The translations under genes were made by a program, and so were the position numbers. Positions 53,202 to 63,990 of a DNA stretch of 64,000 bases are shown piece by piece. The DNA comes from Klebsiella electrica (GTDB taxonomy: Bacteria; Pseudomonadota; Gammaproteobacteria; Enterobacterales; Enterobacteriaceae). How positions within the stretch are numbered: position 1 is the stretch's first letter; each line of letters begins with the position of its first letter. Location of the stretch: the NCBI RefSeq assembly GCF_006711645.1, contig NZ_CP041247.1, positions 1,488,001 through 1,552,000 on the forward strand. The letters run 5' to 3'. The notes under the pieces were generated by a model that had not been told where the DNA came from, ran no database searches, and saw only the letters and a program-made list of their open reading frames with translations.

Positions 53202-53930
53202 TTATGCGCTTTTCGCGGTTGTATGCAACATATAGTTAACATCTACGCCCGGCGCCAGCTTGAAGGTGTTGGTCAGCGGATTGTAGTGCAGGCCGATAAT
53301 ATGCTGCTCTTTCAGAGTAGTCTGATCCACCCAGCCGATCAGCTCCGCCGGCTTAATGAATTTTTTCACGTCATGAGTGCCTTTAGGCACCATTTTCATC
53401 ACGTACTCCGCGCCGACCACCGCCATCAGCCACGCTTTACCGTTGCGGTTAATGGTCGAGAAGAAGACCTGGCCGCCGGGCTTCACCAGCCGTGCGCAGG
53501 CGTGAACCACCGATTGCGGGTCCGGAACGTGCTCCAGCATCTCCATGCAGGTCACCACATCGTACTGGCCGGCGTGCTTCGCCGCGTGCTCTTCTACCGT
53601 CTCCTGGACATAGTCGACCTGAACGCCGCTTTCCAGCGCGTGCAGCTTCGCCACCTGTAGCGGTTCAAAACCCATGTCGAGCCCGGTTACCGTTGCGCCT
53701 TCACGCGCCATGCTCTCGGCAAGGATGCCGCCGCCGCAGCCAACATCAAGGACCTTTTTGCCAAACAGGCCGCCAGAGCGCTCCGCAATATAGCCAAGGC
53801 GCAGCGGGTTGATGCGATGTAAGGGCTTGAACTCGCCCTCTAAGTCCCACCAGCGCGAGGCGACGGCTTCGAATTTAGCAATTTCATGATGATCAACGTT
53901 GTGGGCCACCGGCTGTTTTTCGGCATTCAT
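53202..53930 (-). CDS. ubiG: ubiquinone O-methyltransferase
   Basis: 242 residues. SAM-dependent enzyme doing both O-methylations in ubiquinone synthesis. Motif [18 protein letters not shown], then [14 protein letters not shown], and [13 protein letters not shown] 53930 gives [14 protein letters not shown], with AAGGAG about 11 nt upstream; the frame stays open to 54059. Divergent from gyrA. Confidence 0.97.
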   Translation of the reverse strand: MNAEKQPVAHNVDHHEIAKFEAVASRWWDLEGEFKPLHRINPLRLGYIAERSGGLFGKKVLDVGCGGGILAESMAREGATVTGLDMGFEPLQVAKLHALESGVQVDYVQETVEEHAAKHAGQYDVVTCMEMLEHVPDPQSVVHACARLVKPGGQVFFSTINRNGKAWLMAVVGAEYVMKMVPKGTHDVKKFIKPAELIGWVDQTTLKEQHIIGLHYNPLTNTFKLAPGVDVNYMLHTTAKSA

Positions 53931-54088
53931 GGGCGCTTCGACTCCTTTTCTGTTCAGACCGGCGAGTATATCAGGTGACTGGCGTGAATAAACGTCTATC
54001 CCCATCGCCTTTTGCCGCGACCGGATGACGCGAATCGGAGCGCCTGTGTTTGCCGCCACGAGGCGGCGCGAAATTCATTGGGTATAGA

Positions 54089-54119
54089 TTTACCCGTATC
54101 ACCGCGGCTGTGTTATAAT
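54089..54119 (+). promoter_or_regulatory. gyrA promoter
   Basis: Extended -10 TGTTATAAT (TATAAT at 54114-54119), 44 nt before ATG 54164. No good -35 (TTTACC at 54089 has a long spacer), which fits an extended -10 promoter, the type whose activity rises on DNA relaxation in E. coli gyrA. Confidence 0.65.
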
Positions 54120-54163
54120 TTGCGACCTTTGAATCCGGGATACAGTAGAGGGATAGCGGTTAG

Positions 54164-56803
54164 ATGAGCGACCTTGCGAGAGAAATTACACCGGTCAACA
54201 TTGAGGAAGAGCTTAAGAGCTCGTATCTGGATTATGCGATGTCGGTCATTGTTGGCCGTGCGCTGCCGGATGTCCGAGATGGCCTGAAACCGGTACACCG
54301 TCGCGTACTTTACGCCATGAACGTATTGGGCAATGACTGGAACAAAGCCTATAAAAAATCCGCCCGTGTCGTGGGTGACGTAATCGGTAAATACCACCCT
54401 CATGGTGATACCGCCGTTTATGACACCATTGTACGTATGGCGCAGCCATTCTCCTTGCGTTATATGCTGGTCGATGGCCAGGGTAACTTCGGTTCTGTCG
54501 ATGGCGACTCCGCCGCAGCGATGCGTTATACGGAAATCCGTATGTCGAAAATCGCCCACGAGCTGATGGCCGACCTGGAAAAAGAGACGGTTGATTTTGT
54601 CGACAACTATGACGGCACGGAACGTATCCCTGACGTCATGCCGACGAAAATCCCTAACCTGCTGGTGAACGGTTCGTCCGGTATCGCCGTCGGGATGGCA
54701 ACCAACATTCCGCCGCACAACCTGACGGAAGTGATCAACGGCTGCCTGGCTTATATCGACGATGAAAATATCTCCGTTGAAGGGCTGATGGAGCATATCC
54801 CGGGGCCGGACTTCCCGACCGCCGCCATTATTAATGGTCGTCGTGGTATTGAGGAAGCGTACCGCACCGGTCGTGGCAAAATTTATATTCGCGCCCGCGC
54901 AGAGGTGGAAACCGATGCGAAAACGGGTCGTGAAACCATCATCGTGCACGAAATTCCGTATCAGGTGAACAAAGCGCGTCTGATCGAGAAAATTGCCGAG
55001 CTGGTGAAAGACAAACGCGTTGAAGGCATCAGCGCGCTGCGTGACGAGTCTGATAAAGACGGGATGCGCATCGTGATTGAAGTGAAACGCGATGCGGTGG
55101 GCGAAGTGGTTCTCAACAACCTCTACTCCCAGACGCAACTGCAGGTCTCCTTCGGTATCAACATGGTTGCGCTGCACCATGGTCAGCCGAAGATCATGAA
55201 CCTGAAAGATATTCTTTCTGCGTTCGTGCGCCACCGCCGTGAAGTGGTGACGCGTCGTACCATTTTCGAACTGCGTAAAGCCCGCGATCGTGCGCATATC
55301 CTCGAAGCGCTGGCGATTGCGCTGGCCAACATCGACCCGATCATCGAGCTTATCCGCCGCGCGCCAACGCCTGCGGAAGCGAAAGCGGGTCTGATTGCGC
55401 GATCCTGGGATCTGGGCAACGTGGCGGCGATGCTGGAACGTGCCGGTGATGATGCCGCGCGTCCGGAGTGGCTGGAGCCAGAGTTCGGCGTGCGCGACGG
55501 TCAATACTATCTGACCGAACAGCAGGCACAGGCTATCCTGGATCTGCGTCTGCAGAAACTGACCGGCCTTGAGCATGAAAAACTGCTTGATGAATACAAA
55601 GAGCTGCTGGAACAGATCGCTGAACTGCTGCATATTCTGGGCAGCGCCGATCGTCTGATGGAAGTGATTCGTGAAGAGCTGGAAGCCATGCGCGAACAGT
55701 TCGGCGACCCGCGTCGTACCGAAATCACCACCAACACCGCGGATATCAACATCGAAGATCTGATCAACCAGGAAGATGTGGTGGTCACCCTGTCTCACCA
55801 GGGCTATGTGAAGTATCAGCCGCTGACCGACTATGAGGCGCAGCGTCGCGGCGGCAAAGGTAAATCGGCTGCACGTATTAAAGAAGAAGACTTTATCGAC
55901 CGCCTGCTGGTGGCTAATACCCATGACACGATCCTCTGCTTCTCCAGCCGTGGTCGTCTGTACTGGATGAAGGTCTATCAGCTGCCGGAAGCCAGCCGTG
56001 GCGCGCGCGGGCGTCCAATCGTCAACCTGCTGCCGCTGGAAGCCAACGAACGTATCACCGCCATTCTGCCGGTACGCGAATACGAAGAAGGCGTGAACGT
56101 CTTTATGGCGACCGCCAGCGGTACCGTGAAGAAAACCGCGCTGACCGAGTTCAGCCGTCCGCGTTCTGCCGGGATCATCGCGGTGAACCTGAACGAAGGC
56201 GACGAGCTGATTGGCGTTGACCTGACGAACGGGAATGATGAAGCGATGCTGTTCTCAGCCGCCGGTAAAGTGGTGCGCTTTAAAGAGAGCGCGGTCCGTG
56301 CCATGGGCCGTACCGCAACCGGCGTTCGCGGCATCAAGCTGGCGGGTGACGATAAAGTGGTTTCGCTTATCATCCCACGCGGCGAAGGCGCTATCCTGAC
56401 CGTCACGCAGAATGGTTACGGTAAACGTACCGCGGCGGCAGAGTATCCGACGAAGTCCCGTGCCACGCAGGGCGTTATCTCGATTAAGGTCACCGAGCGT
56501 AACGGTTCCGTGGTCGGCGCCGTGCAGGTTGATGATTGCGATCAGATAATGATGATCACCGATGCGGGCACGCTGGTGCGTACGCGCGTTTCGGAAGTCA
56601 GCATCGTCGGTCGTAACACGCAGGGCGTTATTCTGATCCGTACCGCGGAAGATGAAAACGTCGTGGGCCTGCAGCGCGTAGCCGAACCGGTTGATGATGA
56701 AGAGCTGGATGCCATCGACGGCAGCGTAGCGGAAGGCGACGACGAGATCGCGCCGGAAACTGACGCTGACGCGGATGATGACGCTGGCGAAGATGAAGAA
56801 TAA
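54164..56803 (+). CDS. gyrA: DNA gyrase subunit A
   Basis: 879 residues. With GyrB introduces negative supercoils. The winged-helix/tower domain carries the catalytic Tyr122 ([10 protein letters not shown]); the quinolone region reads [10 protein letters not shown] with Thr83 and Asp87. The coiled-coil is at about 370-520, then a C-terminal beta-pinwheel with the GyrA-box QRRGGKGK that wraps DNA. The tail is very acidic ([13 protein letters not shown]) and 4 residues longer than in E. coli. A strong terminator follows. Confidence 0.98.
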   Translation: MSDLAREITPVNIEEELKSSYLDYAMSVIVGRALPDVRDGLKPVHRRVLYAMNVLGNDWNKAYKKSARVVGDVIGKYHPHGDTAVYDTIVRMAQPFSLRYMLVDGQGNFGSVDGDSAAAMRYTEIRMSKIAHELMADLEKETVDFVDNYDGTERIPDVMPTKIPNLLVNGSSGIAVGMATNIPPHNLTEVINGCLAYIDDENISVEGLMEHIPGPDFPTAAIINGRRGIEEAYRTGRGKIYIRARAEVETDAKTGRETIIVHEIPYQVNKARLIEKIAELVKDKRVEGISALRDESDKDGMRIVIEVKRDAVGEVVLNNLYSQTQLQVSFGINMVALHHGQPKIMNLKDILSAFVRHRREVVTRRTIFELRKARDRAHILEALAIALANIDPIIELIRRAPTPAEAKAGLIARSWDLGNVAAMLERAGDDAARPEWLEPEFGVRDGQYYLTEQQAQAILDLRLQKLTGLEHEKLLDEYKELLEQIAELLHILGSADRLMEVIREELEAMREQFGDPRRTEITTNTADINIEDLINQEDVVVTLSHQGYVKYQPLTDYEAQRRGGKGKSAARIKEEDFIDRLLVANTHDTILCFSSRGRLYWMKVYQLPEASRGARGRPIVNLLPLEANERITAILPVREYEEGVNVFMATASGTVKKTALTEFSRPRSAGIIAVNLNEGDELIGVDLTNGNDEAMLFSAAGKVVRFKESAVRAMGRTATGVRGIKLAGDDKVVSLIIPRGEGAILTVTQNGYGKRTAAAEYPTKSRATQGVISIKVTERNGSVVGAVQVDDCDQIMMITDAGTLVRTRVSEVSIVGRNTQGVILIRTAEDENVVGLQRVAEPVDDEELDAIDGSVAEGDDEIAPETDADADDDAGEDEE

Positions 56804-56820
56804 TCTGCGCTAGTGGTGCG

Positions 56821-56852
56821 AAAAGGGCCGGGAGATACCCCGGCCCTTTTTA
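56821..56852 (+). terminator. gyrA terminator
   Basis: AAAAGGGCCGGG / CCCGGCCCTTTT, a perfect 12-bp stem with a T-run, 17 nt after the gyrA stop. Confidence 0.95.
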
Positions 56853-56969
56853 TTGCTACGCAGTGCTTTATCCGAGGCGAAATCCAGAGAGTATAACGTT
56901 GCGACGAAACGTGTTTACCGCTACCTTAACCCCATTCTGTTGAGTCCTTGACGGCCGAGTATCGCCACA

Positions 56970-59828
56970 TTGAAATATCTTGCCTCTTTTCATACCACGC
57001 TAAAGGTTTCACGCTACCTGTTCAGGGCGCTGGCGGTACTGCTCTGGATGCTGATCGCTTTCGTTTCCGTGTTCTATATCGTCAACGCCCTGCATGACCG
57101 GGAGTCGGAAATCCGCCAGGAATTTAACCTCAATGCCGATCAGGCGCAGCGTTATATCCAGCGGACCGCGGATGTGATTAAAGAGCTGAAATACGTGGCG
57201 GGCAACCGTCCGAGCGGCGGCGAGGGAGGGGCCACTGCGGTTCCGAACGGCAACATCGCCGTTCCAGATTTCGAGCCGCTGTACGCCGATTCTGATTGCG
57301 GGGCGATGGGGGCCACCTGGCGTAACTCCCTGCAGTCGCTGGCGTGGTTTATGCGCTACTGGCGCGATAACTTTTCCGCGACCTATGATCTCAACCGCAT
57401 CTTCCTCATTGGCAGCGATAATTTGTGTATGGCCAACTTTGGCCTGCGGGAAATGCCGCTGGAGCGCGATCAGGCGCTGAAAGTGCTGCACCAGCGGATT
57501 GAGCAGTACCGCGATGCGCCGCAAAACGAGCGCGGCAACAACCTGTTCTGGATAAGTCAGGGCATGCGTCCGGGCGTGGGCTATTTTTACGCGCTGACGC
57601 CGGTGTATATGGCAAACCGCCTGCAGGCGCTGCTGGGCGTTGAGCAGACCATTCGTATGGAGAGCTTCTTTACGCCGGGCAGCCTGCCAATGAGCGTCAC
57701 GATTCTTGATGACAACGGACAGCCGCTTATTTCTCTTGCCGGGCAGGAGAACAAAATCAAGGGCGACGCCCGCTGGATGCAGGAGCGGATCTGGTTTGGC
57801 TACACCGCGGGTTTCCGCGAGCTGGCGCTGAAGAAGAGCCTGCCGCCGTCGTCGTTAAGCATTGTCTATTCCGTGTCGGTCGATCAGGTGCTCGAACGTA
57901 TCCGGATGCTGATTATCAACGCGATTATCCTGAATATCCTGACCGGGGTTATCCTGTTTGCCCTGGCGCGGATGTATGAGCGGCGAATCTTTATCCCGGC
58001 GGAAAATGATGCCCAGCGTCTGGAAGAGCATGAGCAGTTCAACCGTAAAATCGTCGCCTCGGCGCCGGTGGGGATTTGTATCCTGCGCACCCTCGATGGC
58101 ACCAATATTCTGAGCAACGAACTGGCGCACAACTACCTCAATATGCTGACCCATGAGGACCGACAGCGGTTAACGCAGATTATTTGCGGCCAGCAGGTCA
58201 ACTTCGTGGATGTGCTGACCAGCAACAACACCAACCTGCAGATTAGCTTCGTGCATTCGCGCTATCGCAATGAAAACGTCGCGATTTGCGTGCTGGTCGA
58301 CGTCAGCGCCCGCGTCAAGATGGAAGAGTCGTTGCAGGAGATGGCGCAGGCCGCGGAGCAGGCCAGCCAGTCGAAATCCATGTTCCTCGCCACCGTCAGC
58401 CATGAGCTGCGAACGCCGCTGTACGGGATTATCGGTAACCTCGACCTGCTGCAAACCAAAGAGCTGCCTAAAGGGGTAGACAGGCTGGTCACGGCGATGA
58501 ATAACTCTTCGAGCCTGCTGCTGAAAATTATCAGCGATATCCTCGATTTCTCAAAAATCGAATCCGAGCAGCTGAAAATCGAACCCGGTGAGTTTTCGCC
58601 GCGTGAGGTGATGAACCATATCTCCGCTAACTATTTACCGCTGGTGGTGCGTAAACAGCTGGGGCTGTACTGCTTTATCGAGCCTGACGTTCCGCAGCTG
58701 ATGTCCGGCGATCCGATGCGTTTGCAGCAGGTCATTTCTAACCTGCTGAGCAACGCCATTAAGTTTACCGATACCGGCTGTATCGTCCTGCACGTGCAGT
58801 GCGCCGGGGATTACCTGCAAATTAGCGTGCGCGATACAGGCGAGGGGATCCCGGCAAAAGAGGTGGTGCGCCTGTTTGATCCGTTCTTCCAGGTGGGGAC
58901 CGGCGTACAGCGCAACTTCCAGGGCACCGGACTGGGGCTGGCGATCTGTGAAAAGCTGATCAGCATGATGGACGGCGATATTGCCGTTGAAACCGAACCG
59001 GGAATGGGCAGCCGCTTTACCATTCGTATTCCGCTGTACGGTGTGCAAAACCGCCCGCCGCTGGTGATTGAAGGTCTGGCGGGTAAATGCTGCTGGCTGG
59101 CTATCCGCAATACCTCCTTGGCACTGTTTGTCGAGTCGCTGCTCAAGCATCACGGTCTGCAGAGCCAAATCTATGACGGGCAACAGCCAGGGGCTGATGA
59201 TATTTTGCTGACCGATGATGAGGATCAGCAGGACATGCGCTGGCAGGGGAGTGCGGCGGTGATTTTCTGTCGCCGCCATATCGGTATTCCGCTGGAACGC
59301 GCGCCTGGCGAGTGGGTACACAGCGTGACGACACCGCACGAACTGCTGCCGCTACTGGGACGTATCTTGCGCATTGCGGTGACGACCACCGAACACGGCC
59401 CGGCGCTCAGCGCGCCGGAAACCCAGGTCGCCAGCAATGACGATATGATGATCCTGGTGGTGGACGACCACCCGATTAATCGCCGGCTACTGGCCGACCA
59501 GCTTGGCTCGCTCGGATATCAGTGCGTGACGGCGAACGATGGGGTCGATGCGCTGGGCGTGCTGAGTAAACAGCATATCGACATTGTGCTGAGCGATGTC
59601 AACATGCCGAATATGGATGGCTATCGCCTGACGCAACGTATCCGCGAGCTGGGAATGACCCTGCCGGTCATCGGGGTGACCGCCAACGCGCTGGCTGAGG
59701 AGAAACAGCGCTGTCTGGAGTCGGGGATGGATAACTGTCTGTCTAAACCGGTAACGCTCGATATTATCAAGCAGACGCTGGCAATCTACGCCGCGCGGGT
59801 GCGTAAAGAACGTCAGGAACAGGAATAG
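56970..59828 (+). CDS. rcsC: hybrid sensor histidine kinase RcsC
   Basis: 952 residues. Inner-membrane kinase of the Rcs envelope-stress phosphorelay. Two membrane spans (about 17-40 and 310-335) flank a periplasmic domain; then a PAS-like region, HisKA with His478 (ATVSHELRTPLYG), HATPase (SNLLSNAIKF, DTGEGI, GTGLGLAICEKL), the ABL domain, and a receiver with Asp876 (DIVLSDVNMPNMDGY). Phosphate goes to RcsD and then RcsB. The start is TTG 56970, giving MKYLASFHTTLK as in E. coli. It converges on rcsB. Confidence 0.96.
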   Translation: MKYLASFHTTLKVSRYLFRALAVLLWMLIAFVSVFYIVNALHDRESEIRQEFNLNADQAQRYIQRTADVIKELKYVAGNRPSGGEGGATAVPNGNIAVPDFEPLYADSDCGAMGATWRNSLQSLAWFMRYWRDNFSATYDLNRIFLIGSDNLCMANFGLREMPLERDQALKVLHQRIEQYRDAPQNERGNNLFWISQGMRPGVGYFYALTPVYMANRLQALLGVEQTIRMESFFTPGSLPMSVTILDDNGQPLISLAGQENKIKGDARWMQERIWFGYTAGFRELALKKSLPPSSLSIVYSVSVDQVLERIRMLIINAIILNILTGVILFALARMYERRIFIPAENDAQRLEEHEQFNRKIVASAPVGICILRTLDGTNILSNELAHNYLNMLTHEDRQRLTQIICGQQVNFVDVLTSNNTNLQISFVHSRYRNENVAICVLVDVSARVKMEESLQEMAQAAEQASQSKSMFLATVSHELRTPLYGIIGNLDLLQTKELPKGVDRLVTAMNNSSSLLLKIISDILDFSKIESEQLKIEPGEFSPREVMNHISANYLPLVVRKQLGLYCFIEPDVPQLMSGDPMRLQQVISNLLSNAIKFTDTGCIVLHVQCAGDYLQISVRDTGEGIPAKEVVRLFDPFFQVGTGVQRNFQGTGLGLAICEKLISMMDGDIAVETEPGMGSRFTIRIPLYGVQNRPPLVIEGLAGKCCWLAIRNTSLALFVESLLKHHGLQSQIYDGQQPGADDILLTDDEDQQDMRWQGSAAVIFCRRHIGIPLERAPGEWVHSVTTPHELLPLLGRILRIAVTTTEHGPALSAPETQVASNDDMMILVVDDHPINRRLLADQLGSLGYQCVTANDGVDALGVLSKQHIDIVLSDVNMPNMDGYRLTQRIRELGMTLPVIGVTANALAEEKQRCLESGMDNCLSKPVTLDIIKQTLAIYAARVRKERQEQE

Positions 59829-59850
59829 GGCAGGAAACCGCTGTGGACTT

Positions 59851-59881
59851 GCCCGGATAAGGCGCGGCGCCGTTATCCGGG
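59851..59881. terminator. hairpin between converging rcsC and rcsB
   Basis: CCCGGATAA and TTATCCGGG form a 9-bp stem with GGCGC/GCGCC inside. REP-like and shared by both genes; it lacks a T-run. Confidence 0.65.
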
Positions 59882-59890
59882 CTGGAAGCG

Positions 59891-60541
59891 TTACTCTTTG
59901 TCAGTGGCGCTCAGAGAAACGGAAGACAGGTAGTTCAGCAGCGCGATATCGTTTTCCACGCCCAGTTTCATCATCGCCGATTTCTTCTGGCTACTGATGG
60001 TTTTAATGCTGCGGTTCAGTTTTTTGGCAATCTCGGTCACGAGAAAACCTTCGGCGAACAGGCGCAGCACTTCGCTCTCTTTCGGCGACAGGCGCTTGTC
60101 GCCGTAACCGCTGGCGCTGATTTTTTCCAGCAGGCGCGAAACGCTTTCCGGAGTGAATTTTTTGCCTTTCTGCAGTGCCGCCAGCGCTTTGGGCAGATCG
60201 GTCGGGGCGCCTTGTTTCAGCACGATCCCTTCGATATCCAGATCCAGCACTGCGCTCAGGATAGCCGGATTGTTGTTCATCGTCAGAACGATGATAGACA
60301 GATCCGGGAAATGGCGTTTGATGTATTTGATCAACGTGATCCCGTCGCCGTATTTATCGCCCGGCATCGACAGGTCGGTAATCAAAACGTGTGCGTCTAA
60401 CTTAGGAAGATTATTGATAAGTGCCGTTGAATCTTCAAATTCGCCGACCACGTTGACCCATTCGATTTGCTCAAGGGATTTACGAATACCGAACAGTACG
60501 ATCGGGTGGTCATCGGCAATAATTACGTTCATAGTGTTCAT
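59891..60541 (-). CDS. rcsB: response regulator RcsB
   Basis: 216 residues, nearly identical to E. coli RcsB. Receiver (residues 1-120) with Asp56 (LITDLSMPGD), acidic pair ADD near residue 10 and switch Lys in VLKQGAP; C-terminal LuxR/FixJ helix-turn-helix (LSPKESEVLRLFAEGFLVTE, KLNRSIKTISSQKKSAM). Controls capsule, motility and division genes, as a homodimer or with RcsA and other partners; it can also be phosphorylated by acetyl phosphate from Pta. It lies 16 nt after rcsD. Confidence 0.98.
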   Translation of the reverse strand: MNTMNVIIADDHPIVLFGIRKSLEQIEWVNVVGEFEDSTALINNLPKLDAHVLITDLSMPGDKYGDGITLIKYIKRHFPDLSIIVLTMNNNPAILSAVLDLDIEGIVLKQGAPTDLPKALAALQKGKKFTPESVSRLLEKISASGYGDKRLSPKESEVLRLFAEGFLVTEIAKKLNRSIKTISSQKKSAMMKLGVENDIALLNYLSSVSLSATDKE

Positions 60542-60557
60542 GTATTAGGCTACCTTG

Positions 60558-63215
60558 CTACAGCAAGCTCTTGACGTAAACGTCAATGTCGCTGATATAT
60601 TTTTCTATGCCTTGCGCATCTTTCTCGCGAATCAGATGCTCAAGCGTTTCACATAACTGTTTGCCGGGTATCAGATTAAGCATAGCAAACGCCCCTTTGA
60701 GGCGGTGCGCTGTCTGGGCCAGCGCAGCTAAGTCGCTCGTTGCCAGTTCAGTATACAGCCTCTTAACATCATCCGGAACTGTGTCGGCAAACAGTGCGTA
60801 ATAGCCGTTGGCATGGAGTTCGGCGTTACTTTCGCTTCCCGCAGAGGTGGCTTGCCCCTCTTCCTGCGCCAGTTGCTGTTCAATCAGTTGCAGAATCGCT
60901 TCCTGCATCGCTGTGCTGATATTAAAATTGACACGCAGCTGGCCTGGGCCAATTTTGCGTATCCCGACCTCATCATCGCTTAAAAGCAAGCCCGAAGCAG
61001 TAAGATTAGACGGATTATCCGTTAAAAAGAGATCGTATTGTTGACTTGTCAGCCTTTCATCCGGCGTGATGCAGGTTGCTCCCCAGCTTTCGAGCTGGCG
61101 CACCACAATCCGCCGGACCTCATTGGCGGTAATATCCAGCATCACCACGACATCATCCAGCAGATGTTCGCCGGAGTTGCTCTCTTCTTCGCTGGCCGGC
61201 ATTTTGAGATGCAGCGAATAGCGGGTTCCCAGCGACTCGCGCGCCTTGATATTCATCTGACCGCCAAGCCTGCGCGTCAGGCGATCGCAGAGCCAGAAGG
61301 TGAGGGCGTTGGCTTTCCCATACCGATCGGACTGGGTCTCGTTAAGGAACGGGAAGTGCATATTGTCGATTTCGTTGCCGGAAACGCCGTTGCCGGTATC
61401 GAGAATACGGAAAGTCAGCCGGTCGTCTGCGGGCTCGTCTTTACTCACTTCGAGCGTGATTTTGCCCATTTGCGTCGTGGTCACCGAGTATTGAATGAGC
61501 AACAGCAGCGTACGGCGCAGCGCATCGCGATCGCCATAGCGCTGTTCATTGGCCGGCAGCGCATTGTTCATCAGCAGCTGCAGACCTTTACGTTTAATGC
61601 TCGGCAATACTTCAGGCACCACTTCATCGATCAGCTCCTGAATGGAGAACCGCACTGGATTGCTTTTCCAGCTATCGCTCTCCAGCAGGTTCGCCAGCTG
61701 AATTTCATCAATCAGCTGTACCAGCTGGTCCGCATGCTGCGCAAGCTGGAGGCTTTGGGCAATACCCATGGCTGCCGCTTCTTCGGCCAGGCTCTGCGCC
61801 GGCTGTTTTAAGGCGCTGCCGATATGCTGCATAAATGCCATGCGCCCCTGCTGGTTTTTCTCATACAGACGCTGGGCCTGTTTCAGTTTTTTATTGACCA
61901 GCACTTCCCGGTCCTGATCGCGAATAATGAAGATCTGCGTGCGCGGCGCAACCTGGCTGCGATACTGACGGATTTCATACAGTTCGTTGTTGATAGTCGC
62001 CTGAATCACTCCCTGATGCTGATCGGCCATGTTGGTGATGTTTTGCAGATTCAGATGCGGCAGGAGATGATCGGCAATCGGGTTGCTGATAATCGTGCGG
62101 TTGGCTTCCTGATCGTGGACCAGCAGCCCCAGCGGCAGCAGCGAGACTATCTCTTCGTTAATGGCGCGCAGGGTGCGCAATTCGCTATTGGCCGCGGAAG
62201 AGACGGCGGTGCCGCTCTGACGGCTGCGGCCATTGTAATGGCGAAACGTCGTGAAGCCGAACAGCGTTAAAGCCAGCAGACCGATGATCAGCAGCAGCGG
62301 CAGGAGAACATTCTGCAGGGATTCCAGCAGCATAGAACCGAAGGGAACCACCCAGATCAGACGCATCCCAGTGGTGCTGATGCTGGTGATGATCTCAATC
62401 CGTGCCCCGTTAAAGTCGATATTGACGCTATCGGCGGTCTCTTTTTCCGGGTTAGTGACCGTGTTTTGCGCCGGGTCGGGTTCAATACGGAAATTATCCA
62501 GCGGCATGCCGGGCGGAATCAGGTCATTTATCGGCAGGTCAAAGGCAACAACGGTCGCCAGATGGCCCGGCTGGTTAAAGGTGGTGCGCAGGGTGAAATA
62601 GTGGCCATTCTGCCAGGAGAGGCGGCGCAGAGAGGAAAAGGTTTCCCGCTCGTCCAGGGTGTTGGCCTGCAGCAGCATCTCCGCGCGGCGGGATTCGACC
62701 ACGCTGGTAATCGTTGACTCTTTAAAGCTGGATGACAGGTCTTTCAGCGGCAGCGTCGACACCAGGATCAGGCTGTTATCCAGACCATTCAGATAGTACA
62801 TCGACCAGGGGATGGTTTCCGCCCCCCACAAGATGTCGAGGTAGCTGGACATTTTCTGCGTCATCTCGAGGGTCGCGCTGTCGTGCGAACCAAAGATCAG
62901 CGCTTCGGTTTTCCGCCGCGGTTTTTCCAGGTAGTAAACATCCTGCTTCAAACGCGTTTCTTGCAGGCCATCGCCGGCGTTGCTGGAAGGGGTGGCGGCG
63001 ATATTGTCGTAAATCTGCCAGGTTGCGTAGCGCCAGGTATCGATGCGTTTATGCAGCGCGTGGCTGACATCAATGACCTGATAGCTTTTATCTTTTAGCC
63101 AGGTATTGACCGCGCTTTGGATCATAACCCCCATCGTCGCCAGCAGGACGATGACCATTAAAATGAAGAAGCGGGTGATGCTGCCTGGCATCAGAGAGAA
63201 TTTTTTCTGGGTCAT
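60558..63215 (-). CDS. rcsD: phosphotransfer protein RcsD
   Basis: 885 residues (E. coli about 890). Inner-membrane intermediate of the Rcs relay. Membrane spans near residues 13-35 and 300-325, a periplasmic domain between, a kinase-like region without the active His, an ABL domain, and a C-terminal HPt domain with His837 (ALAQTAHRLKGAFAM). It receives phosphate from RcsC and gives it to RcsB. ATG 63215 begins MTQKKFSLMPGS. Operon with rcsB. Confidence 0.96.
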   Translation of the reverse strand: MTQKKFSLMPGSITRFFILMVIVLLATMGVMIQSAVNTWLKDKSYQVIDVSHALHKRIDTWRYATWQIYDNIAATPSSNAGDGLQETRLKQDVYYLEKPRRKTEALIFGSHDSATLEMTQKMSSYLDILWGAETIPWSMYYLNGLDNSLILVSTLPLKDLSSSFKESTITSVVESRRAEMLLQANTLDERETFSSLRRLSWQNGHYFTLRTTFNQPGHLATVVAFDLPINDLIPPGMPLDNFRIEPDPAQNTVTNPEKETADSVNIDFNGARIEIITSISTTGMRLIWVVPFGSMLLESLQNVLLPLLLIIGLLALTLFGFTTFRHYNGRSRQSGTAVSSAANSELRTLRAINEEIVSLLPLGLLVHDQEANRTIISNPIADHLLPHLNLQNITNMADQHQGVIQATINNELYEIRQYRSQVAPRTQIFIIRDQDREVLVNKKLKQAQRLYEKNQQGRMAFMQHIGSALKQPAQSLAEEAAAMGIAQSLQLAQHADQLVQLIDEIQLANLLESDSWKSNPVRFSIQELIDEVVPEVLPSIKRKGLQLLMNNALPANEQRYGDRDALRRTLLLLIQYSVTTTQMGKITLEVSKDEPADDRLTFRILDTGNGVSGNEIDNMHFPFLNETQSDRYGKANALTFWLCDRLTRRLGGQMNIKARESLGTRYSLHLKMPASEEESNSGEHLLDDVVVMLDITANEVRRIVVRQLESWGATCITPDERLTSQQYDLFLTDNPSNLTASGLLLSDDEVGIRKIGPGQLRVNFNISTAMQEAILQLIEQQLAQEEGQATSAGSESNAELHANGYYALFADTVPDDVKRLYTELATSDLAALAQTAHRLKGAFAMLNLIPGKQLCETLEHLIREKDAQGIEKYISDIDVYVKSLL

Positions 63216-63564
63216 CGTGTGAGAGAGCGACTCATCAAGGTTTGTAAGCAGGGCATCGCCCCAGGTAGCTGCTAGCAGAGTGAATACGCTACTCAGTATA
63301 AAGGCTAATTTATCAAATCCATACTACAGATTGCGGCTCGCCAGTTTTTTTTAAGCGTAAGAATTATCTCAAAAAGATCTGACGCCAGAAGATGTACAGC
63401 CCGGCGAGATTTGTACAATTACTTACCTGTCGTGGGCAATAAATAGCACTAAATAACAAGAAATTATCTGGATAAGACTTTACTCACCCGTAAGGTGATT
63501 GATTAATAAACGTTATTTTTTTTCGTGAATATCACAGGATAATTAAGGTTATGTAAAGAAGGGT
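63216..63564. promoter_or_regulatory. rcsD promoter region
   Basis: About 350 bp before rcsD and after the micF 3' end, AT-rich at 63400-63560. It should hold the rcsDB promoter; no single site is clear to me and I see no gene. Confidence 0.4.
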
Positions 63565-63658
63565 AAAAAAAAACCGAATGCGAGGCATCCGGTTGAAATA
63601 GGGGTAAACAGACATTCAGAACTGAATGACGGTAATAAATAAAGTTAATGATGATAGC
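63565..63658 (-). ncRNA. micF: MicF antisense RNA
   Basis: The minus strand reads GCTATCATCATTAACTTTAT from 63658, then GTCTGTTTACCCCTATTTC, and ends in the terminator hairpin AACCGGATGCCTCGCATTCGG with a T-run (63573-63565). It matches E. coli micF almost throughout at the same position, divergent from ompC. It base-pairs with the ompF mRNA leader with the help of Hfq and represses OmpF. Confidence 0.96.
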
Positions 63659-63815
63659 GTAAGTTATTCTAGTCGCCGGGGGTGATTTTGTTTTGTCATT
63701 CAGTGCTATACATGAGTCAACGTGTAACTGCATGAACTTAATAAATAAAATTTATTTTCTTGATTATTAGTGCTTATTTTTTTGCTTTTTAGGGATGAAG
63801 AAAAGTTCCCGCCTG

Positions 63816-63909
63816 TTTACAATTTGAAACATCTTGTGCGCATTTTGAAACACCTTAGAAGTTTTCGTATCATATTCTTGTTGGATTATTCTGCATTTTA
63901 CAGCACAAT
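63816..63909 (+). promoter_or_regulatory. OmpR sites and ompC promoter
   Basis: Three adjacent 20-bp OmpR boxes: C1 TTTACAATTTGAAACATCTT (63816), C2 GCGCATTTTGAAACACCTTA (63838) and C3 GAAGTTTTCGTATCATATTC (63858). The promoter follows with TTGGAT (63881-63886), a 17-nt spacer and CACAAT (63904-63909). The layout equals E. coli ompC; these OmpR boxes may also serve divergent micF. Confidence 0.88.
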
Positions 63910-63990
63910 GAATATAGCCGACTGATTAGAAGGGTAATCAGTAAGCAGTGGCAATAATAAAAGGCATATAACAAACAGAGGGTTAATAAC

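Noticed and set aside
54113..55924. 603-residue open frame antisense to gyrA
   Set aside because: No domain and no ribosome site; fully explained by gyrA codon use.
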